Assembly (NCBI GenBank): GCA_030626045.1
Contig: DAOUPS010000023.1
Location: forward strand, 1-10,720
Direction of reading: 5' to 3'
Source: a bacterium
Lineage (GTDB): Bacteria; Patescibacteriota; Minisyncoccia; Moranbacterales; DUUL01
DNA: 10,720 bases
Shown: in pieces, positions 6,512-10,720 of the stretch
How positions within the stretch are numbered: the first letter of the stretch is position 1
Layout of the letters: every line of letters begins with the position of its first letter
Position numbers and translations under genes: made by a program
Notes under the pieces: model-generated
What the model was told of the DNA's origin: nothing
The model's input: only the letters and a program-made list of their open reading frames with translations
Database searches by the model: none

Positions 6512-6553
6512 GATTGTTTTCCCCGCTTTTCGTGAAAGGCAGGGGAGACAATC
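6512..6553 (-). repeat. Long hairpin (REP-like) between fmt and the rhodanese gene
   Basis: On the plus strand GATTGTTTTCCCC (6512-6524) plus GCTTTT (6525-6530) faces AAAGGC (6535-6540) plus GGGGAGACAATC (6542-6553), with a CGTG tetraloop. This gives a nearly continuous stem of about 18 pairs with small bulges. In mRNA it starts two bases after the fmt TAA and ends 12 nt before the rhodanese ATG. No U-tract follows, so it is not a standard terminator. Its arms resemble the GGGAYWGTTTCC motif. Confidence 0.65.
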
Positions 6554-6555
6554 AC

Positions 6556-7524
6556 TTATTGGTTTGTAAGCGTTGTCTTAATAAAATGAGGCTTGCCGTT
6601 TATAAACGATCTTACATCCATTTTTTTGGATCCTTCAAGTGTAACCTGCTTAAGAACAATCGGCAATGTTTTTGTTCCAACTTGTATTATACCATCTTCT
6701 TGGATGACCTGTCCCGGAGAAGATCTTAATCCTAGCTTGCCAATAACAATTTCGTCGATAATTAATTTTTTTATTTTTTCTTTATCATTAAAGTAGGTGT
6801 AAATCTGCGGCCATTCGATGAAAGCCCGATATTTATTGTATATCGATTCCGCTCCGGAGTTCCAGTCAATAAGTCCGTCGTATTTCTTAATAAGTTTTGT
6901 ACAGGTAGCTGTCGAGGAAGCTTGTTTAACCGGACTTATTTTTCCGGTCGCGTATTTCTTAATAGTTGATATTAGTATGTCATTGGCCGCTTGGGCGATT
7001 TTTTCTTGAACACTTGAAAAGGTGTCGTCGGGATGAATTTTAACGTTCTTTTGCCGTAAAATCGGTCCCGTGTCGATGCCTTTATCCATTAGCATAATTG
7101 TAACGCCGGATATTTTATCGCCCCTGCATAATGCCGTCTGGATCGGTGATGGGCCGCGATATAATGGGAGAAGGGAAGCGTGAATATTTACACATCCGAA
7201 TTTTGGAAGTGAAAGAATCTTCGGAGGTAGAATTAGCCCATACGCAGCCACGATGATAATATCAGGATTCAGTGCGCTAATAACTGCCAGTTCCTTTTCT
7301 CCAAACTTCTCAAATTGCTTGATCAAAAGATTGTTGCTTTGCGCACATATCTTAACAGGTGAAGGAGCTTGGACTTGCTTTCTTCCTGCTGGTCGATCCG
7401 GCTGAGTAATGACTGCTCTAACAGGCACTGTCTGCTTGCAAAGATAGGCAAGCGTTTTTGCCGCAAAGTCCGATGTTCCCATAAAAATAATATTTAGTTC
7501 TTCCAAAGGCATATTTTTATTCAT
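6556..7524 (-). CDS. fmt: Methionyl-tRNA formyltransferase
   Basis: Transfers a formyl group from 10-formyl-tetrahydrofolate to initiator Met-tRNA. Using ATG 7524 the protein has 322 residues, close to the usual 310-320. The N-terminal Rossmann-like domain shows IIFMGTSDFAAKTL and TQPDRPAGR. The catalytic signature NIHASLLPLYRGPSPIQTAL carries Asn113 and His115, and VTIMLMDKGIDTGPIL carries Asp151; the 36-residue His-Asp spacing equals that of GAR transformylase. The C-terminal tRNA-binding domain contains DGLIDW and SGAESIYNKYRAFIEWPQIYTYF. A longer reading from TTG 7536 is possible but less likely; an internal Met at 7512 is another candidate start. The ATG overlaps the end of def by 8 bp (ATGAATAA), suggesting translational coupling. 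The stop codon abuts the hairpin at 6512-6553. Confidence 0.96.
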   Translation of the reverse strand: MNKNMPLEELNIIFMGTSDFAAKTLAYLCKQTVPVRAVITQPDRPAGRKQVQAPSPVKICAQSNNLLIKQFEKFGEKELAVISALNPDIIIVAAYGLILPPKILSLPKFGCVNIHASLLPLYRGPSPIQTALCRGDKISGVTIMLMDKGIDTGPILRQKNVKIHPDDTFSSVQEKIAQAANDILISTIKKYATGKISPVKQASSTATCTKLIKKYDGLIDWNSGAESIYNKYRAFIEWPQIYTYFNDKEKIKKLIIDEIVIGKLGLRSSPGQVIQEDGIIQVGTKTLPIVLKQVTLEGSKKMDVRSFINGKPHFIKTTLTNQ

Positions 7525-7957
7525 GAGGCCTATCAATAAAAAGTATGCCGTTCAGATGGTCAATTTCATGCTGAAGTACTCTCGCCAGCAGCCCTTTTGC
7601 TCGAATGATTTGTTTTTTACCGCTTGTGTCAAAAGCTTTCACTTTCACTTTCATATGGCGTTTCACGGAAATAAATTTTCCCGGAAATGAAAGACAGCCT
7701 TCCTCCGCAACCGTTTCTTTTCCGGAGTATTTTTTTATTTCCGGATTGATGAGAACGAATTGTTTATTCTCATTTTCTACAATACATAATCTTACACTTT
7801 CACCAACTTGAGGAGCGGCCAGACCAATGCCGTTATGGGCATTAAGCATAGATGCCATATCCGAAATTAGTTTCTTGATCTTCGGGTCGCTTGGATCTGT
7901 GATCAGTTGAGATTTTTGGCGAAGTATATCATTAGGATATGTGATAATTTCAAGCAT
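7517..7957 (-). CDS. def: Peptide deformylase
   Basis: Metalloenzyme that removes the formyl group from the N-terminal methionine of nascent proteins. The 146 residues hold the three diagnostic motifs in order: GIGLAAPQ (43-50), EGCLS (86-90, with metal ligand Cys88) and QHEIDH (129-134, with His130, Glu131 and His134). The N-terminus (EIITYPNDILRQKSQLI) is typical, which supports ATG 7955-7957. The domain is complete and short, without C-terminal extension. It overlaps fmt, the enzyme whose modification it reverses, and follows priA after an 89-nt spacer that is mostly an imperfect palindrome. The order priA-def-fmt is common in bacteria. Confidence 0.97.
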   Translation of the reverse strand: MLEIITYPNDILRQKSQLITDPSDPKIKKLISDMASMLNAHNGIGLAAPQVGESVRLCIVENENKQFVLINPEIKKYSGKETVAEEGCLSFPGKFISVKRHMKVKVKAFDTSGKKQIIRAKGLLARVLQHEIDHLNGILFIDRPHE

Positions 7958-7978
7958 TTTTGCAGATTAAGTGATTAA

Positions 7979-8045
7979 GGGACTATTACCAACGAAGCCA
8001 GCCAACGTCGCTCGCGAGTGACATGGCTAGTTTGGAAACAATCCC
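7979..8045 (-). repeat. Imperfect palindrome (REP/MITE-like) between priA and def
   Basis: On the coding strand GGGATTGTTTCCAA (8045-8032) pairs with TTGGTAATAGTCCC (7992-7979) at 13 of 14 positions, counting G-U. Further inward AGCCA can pair with TGGCT, and the apex is GTCACTCGCGAGCGAC, centred on the perfect palindrome CTCGCGAG (8011-8018). The element starts one base after the priA stop and fills most of the gap to def. Its apex is more GC-rich than the flanks. No T-run follows, so ordinary termination is unlikely. Confidence 0.6.
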
Positions 8046-8046
8046 A

Positions 8047-10002
8047 TTAAAAAATAAATTCAGGGTCTCTGTCAATTGTCCATCCGGATGGAAGTTTTTT
8101 CAACTTGTCAATAATGGCGGTAGGCAAGGACTTGCGGAAGGACAGCAATAGGTGCTTTTTGATTCGTCCTCTAGCCTGCTTTACTGCTCCATAATAGGGC
8201 TCTGAAACAACAAACTTTCCTGTTTTTGCGGCTTCCAGAAACTCATTATACAAGATACCGGTCTTTTTTTCAACCTTTTCTTGATTGTTGCTTTTATAAG
8301 TCAATTTTATCATTTGGCGATACGGCGGGTATTTCAATGCTTTTCTTTGTTGAAGCTCTTTTTTAACAAAATTATTCCAGTCCAATTTCAGAAGCGGTTC
8401 AAAACGTTCATCGACAGAAAACGATTGAATGACGAGTGTTCCGTTTTGGTCGCTTCCGTATCTGTTCAGCCGTCCGGCCAGTTGGAAAAGGTTGCGTATC
8501 CATCGCTCATCAAACCGAAAATCGGTCTTTCCTGCCCAATTATCTGCGTTAATAACTCCCGCCAGGCCTACGTATGGAATATCAAATCCCTTGGCAATTG
8601 CATATGTTCCTACAACAACATCAACTTTATTATTACAGATCTTCAAATAAATATCATTGCGCTGTTTTTTATTTGAAAGCGTATTAGCGTCAACAGTGAT
8701 AACTCGCGCTTTTGGATACATGATCTTTATGGTTTCCGCGGCTTTTTCAGTGCCAAAGCCGATATCAACAAGTCTGAGACTGTTGCATTTTTCACAGTGG
8801 GAAAAAATGCTTTTGCGATAATTACAATGCAAGCAATGATAACTGTCTTTGGAGTGAACAAGGGGCAAATCGCATTTTGGACATCTTTGAATATGCTGGC
8901 AGTCGCTGCATATTACACCTGAGCTTTTTCCTCGCCGCGGAACAAGAAGAAGTGCCAATGAGTCGCTTTTATTAACTCGGTCAATGTAATGCTTAAGCTC
9001 GTCTGAGATAGTGAGCGGTTCGAATTTTTTAAAATATTTGCGAATATCGATAATCTTGATCTGCGGCTTTTTTACGCGAAAAGAATCTGTTGACAAACGT
9101 GGCAATTTTACCGTCATAAATTTTTTCTTCAGCGCGCTATGCATTGTTTCCAGTGACGGTGTCGCGGATATATAGATGAGGCGGGCTCCGTATTGATCTT
9201 TCAATAGTTCAGCCATGTAGCGGGTGTGATAATGAGGCATTTGATCCCACTGTTTAAAAGACGGATCTTGTTCCTCATCCACAACTATAAGACCAAGATC
9301 ATAGAAAGGAAGAAAAGCGCCTGTTCTTGTCGCGATGACAATATCTATTTTCCCATTCCGCAATCCTTCATAAATATAGCGAATTTCAGATGAAGTGCAC
9401 TGCGAATTATACAGTGCCACCCGATATTTTTTTAATCTGTGCGCATACCGTTCAATTTCTTGGCAGGACAGGAACATTTCCGGTATGAGCACTAAGACTT
9501 GCCTTCCTCCCTCAATAGTTTTTTCCGCAAGATTAAAGATTATCTCGGTTTTGCCTGAAGAAGCGGGTCCGAAAAGAAGCACGGACTTGCCTGTGCCAAC
9601 CGACGTTATTTTATCAAGAGCTCTTTTTTGAGGCTGGGTAAGCCGCGGAGCTTTGGCGCCGCTGCCATATTTAACTTTCTGTTCCTGCTTTTTTAATTTG
9701 GAAATTTTTGGAACAAAGAACTTTAATACTGTTCCGAGCGGAGTAAGGTAATAATTTGAAACTTTGTTGGCCAGCGCAAGCTGGTTGTCAGTAAAAAGAT
9801 CTTCATGTATCGTCTTCAAAATTCCTTTTGTAGGAAATTGCGGCTTCCGTGTTTGTTCAATGACAACTCCGCGCCTATGCTTCTTGGCAATAGTTATTTC
9901 AATCAATGAACCCAAACAGATGCTTTCATCCGAATGATATGTAAATGACTGGGGCGATGAAAGCGGAATTCGCGCAATAGGAGCAACTTTGTAGTAGCGC
10001 AT
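8047..10002 (-). CDS. priA: PriA, primosomal replication-restart helicase
   Basis: 3'-5' DNA helicase that recognises stalled forks and reloads the replicative helicase. From ATG 10002 it has 651 residues. Visible elements: N-terminal fork-binding domain starting RYYKVAPIARIPL, Walker A GPASSGKT (145-152), Walker B DEEQ (242-245; PriA normally has DEEH), SATPSLET (279-286), and eight zinc-binding cysteines in four pairs CSDC, CPKC, CLHC and CEKC (365-406). GFGTEKA and GTYAIAKGFDIP follow. Motif VI reads QLAGRLNRYG instead of the usual QVAGRAGR, so the second arginine finger region is altered though Arg residues remain. A TTG at 10035 would add 11 residues unlike the family N-terminus, so the ATG is preferred. 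No Shine-Dalgarno sequence is present. Identification is firm. Confidence 0.95.
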   Translation of the reverse strand: MRYYKVAPIARIPLSSPQSFTYHSDESICLGSLIEITIAKKHRRGVVIEQTRKPQFPTKGILKTIHEDLFTDNQLALANKVSNYYLTPLGTVLKFFVPKISKLKKQEQKVKYGSGAKAPRLTQPQKRALDKITSVGTGKSVLLFGPASSGKTEIIFNLAEKTIEGGRQVLVLIPEMFLSCQEIERYAHRLKKYRVALYNSQCTSSEIRYIYEGLRNGKIDIVIATRTGAFLPFYDLGLIVVDEEQDPSFKQWDQMPHYHTRYMAELLKDQYGARLIYISATPSLETMHSALKKKFMTVKLPRLSTDSFRVKKPQIKIIDIRKYFKKFEPLTISDELKHYIDRVNKSDSLALLLVPRRGKSSGVICSDCQHIQRCPKCDLPLVHSKDSYHCLHCNYRKSIFSHCEKCNSLRLVDIGFGTEKAAETIKIMYPKARVITVDANTLSNKKQRNDIYLKICNNKVDVVVGTYAIAKGFDIPYVGLAGVINADNWAGKTDFRFDERWIRNLFQLAGRLNRYGSDQNGTLVIQSFSVDERFEPLLKLDWNNFVKKELQQRKALKYPPYRQMIKLTYKSNNQEKVEKKTGILYNEFLEAAKTGKFVVSEPYYGAVKQARGRIKKHLLLSFRKSLPTAIIDKLKKLPSGWTIDRDPEFIF

Positions 10003-10057
10003 AAAAAATTTATTTATCAGGACATTTAAACGCAATCTTTAATGTGATCGTTTCCGA

Positions 10058-10720
10058 TTAACTGATCTTCCATTGGCCAACGAGGTAGCCCACTCCGAAC
10101 GGTCCTTCATAAGAGAGTTGTTTGAAAGAATATTTTAATTCGCTAATGGCACCCAATGCAATTATGATCGAACGCAAACCGCATTCCCCCGCTTCATCAC
10201 AAAAATCAGGATTTAAATTTAATATCCTTGAAACGTCATTTTTACTAAGAAGTTCGGAAATGGCATGGTCAAATTTTATTCCGTAAGGTGAAAATCCAGC
10301 CGGTGCGTTCTCAGTCAGCCGGTGCGACAGGTCGCCGCTGGCAATTATGGAAATTGATTCCTCGACGCCTTGAAGGATCTTCCCGATCTCTTTTCCGTAT
10401 TCAAAGTGCATATTCCAATCCAAAGCGGTAAAAGTGAGAGGAATAATAGACGGTTTCTTGTCATACGGTTTCGTAAGAAAATGCAGGGGAACCAGAGTTC
10501 CATGGTCAAGCTCCGTTTCTCTTATTACTTCAACCGGAAAATGGCGAGCTTTCATTTTTTGCAGCATCGTTTTCGCGAGCAGGGCATTGTTTTGGAAGAC
10601 ATATTGCATTGAACTGCCTCCAAAACTTGAAAAATCTCCTCTGAATTGGTCTTCAAGATTTATTGTGAATTTGTCGTATCTCATGGGGCCATGAGGTGAA
10701 ATGATCACCACGGTATCAGG
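10058..10720 (-). CDS. Memo/LigB-type metalloprotein (AmmeMemoRadiSam B-like), 5' end cut by window
   Basis: The frame stays open to base 10720 (PDT precedes VVIISPHGP), so the start lies outside the window; 220 residues are visible of an expected 260-270. Signatures of the class III extradiol dioxygenase/Memo fold are SPHGP, ELDHGTLVPLHFL and SGDLSHRL, each with a His at a likely metal-binding position, and the C-terminal SYEGPFGVGYLV. In AmmeMemoRadiSam systems this component (protein B) accompanies an AMMECR1 domain protein and a radical SAM enzyme; neither is visible here. The substrate is unknown, and a true ring-cleavage dioxygenase is a less likely alternative. All three histidines are kept, so a metal-dependent activity is plausible. 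It ends 55 nt before the priA ATG and may be in the same transcript. Confidence 0.82.
   Translation of the reverse strand, partial: PDTVVIISPHGPMRYDKFTINLEDQFRGDFSSFGGSSMQYVFQNNALLAKTMLQKMKARHFPVEVIRETELDHGTLVPLHFLTKPYDKKPSIIPLTFTALDWNMHFEYGKEIGKILQGVEESISIIASGDLSHRLTENAPAGFSPYGIKFDHAISELLSKNDVSRILNLNPDFCDEAGECGLRSIIIALGAISELKYSFKQLSYEGPFGVGYLVGQWKIS

Noticed and set aside
6140..6729. Overlapping plus-strand frames of 131 and 113 codons
   Set aside because: They lie antisense to the rhodanese and fmt genes, have no recognisable family motifs, and span the hairpin; the minus-strand proteins explain the region.
7525..7536. Longer fmt start at a TTG
   Set aside because: ATG 7524 in the ATGAATAA overlap with def is a more usual start and gives the normal protein length.
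8281..8676. 131-codon plus-strand frame antisense to priA
   Set aside because: It covers the well-conserved helicase core on the other strand and shows no domain of its own.
10003..10035. Longer priA start at a TTG
   Set aside because: The 11 added residues do not resemble the PriA N-terminus, whereas the ATG at 10002 gives the usual RYYKVAPIARIPL opening.
10047..10058. ATCG-GAAA-CGAT mini-hairpin at the stop of the Memo-like gene
   Set aside because: A four-pair stem is too short to separate from chance, and no T-run follows.
1..10720. CRISPR array, tRNA or rRNA genes, prophage or transposase genes
   Set aside because: No spaced direct repeats of CRISPR type, no cloverleaf or rRNA-like sequence, and no transposase or phage protein motifs were seen in any frame; the genes are ordinary housekeeping genes.

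Overview
The window reads as a chromosomal segment from a bacterium that is probably a member of the Candidate Phyla Radiation (Patescibacteria, Parcubacteria-like). This is inferred from protein style. MurF lacks its usual N-terminal UDP-binding domain and opens almost directly on the P-loop (KPKIVAITGSVGKT). RsmH has DLGWRIEQI where most bacteria have DLGVSS. Almost no start codon has a Shine-Dalgarno sequence, and spacers are short. TGA is used as a stop (ftsI), so the code is not the UGA=Gly code of Gracilibacteria/SR1. No phylogeny was run.

Plus strand, 1-5270: a compact division and cell wall (dcw) cluster, mraZ - rsmH - ftsL-like - ftsI (class B PBP) - murF. It is preceded by a near-consensus sigma70 promoter (TTGACA, 17 bp, TAAAAT) overlapped by GTGGAG/GTGGGG repeats on one helical face. 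These look like the MraZ operator, so the cluster is probably autoregulated. A structured leader of about 110 nt lies between promoter and mraZ. The cluster has no murE, mraY or murD before a strong hairpin terminator.

5271-5551: the convergent gap between the two gene blocks. It holds a nested, probably bidirectional terminator and a degenerate 7-bp (AATNNNC) repeat array that continues in inverted orientation.

Minus strand, 10720-5552: a Memo/LigB-type (AmmeMemoRadiSam B-like) metalloprotein cut by the window edge, then priA - def - fmt - a membrane-anchored double-rhodanese protein. def and fmt are the classical formyl-methionine pair (fmt formylates the initiator tRNA, def removes the formyl group) and overlap by 8 bp. 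priA is the replication-restart helicase. Both rhodanese domains have Asp where the catalytic Cys should be.

The least conventional signal is non-coding. A short motif, roughly GGGAYWGTTTCC, recurs in four intergenic gaps. In each it starts within about 3 nt of a stop codon on the coding strand (rsmH, ftsL, fmt, priA), and in two gaps it forms the arms of a long hairpin. It looks like a REP- or MITE-like family placed at gene 3' ends.
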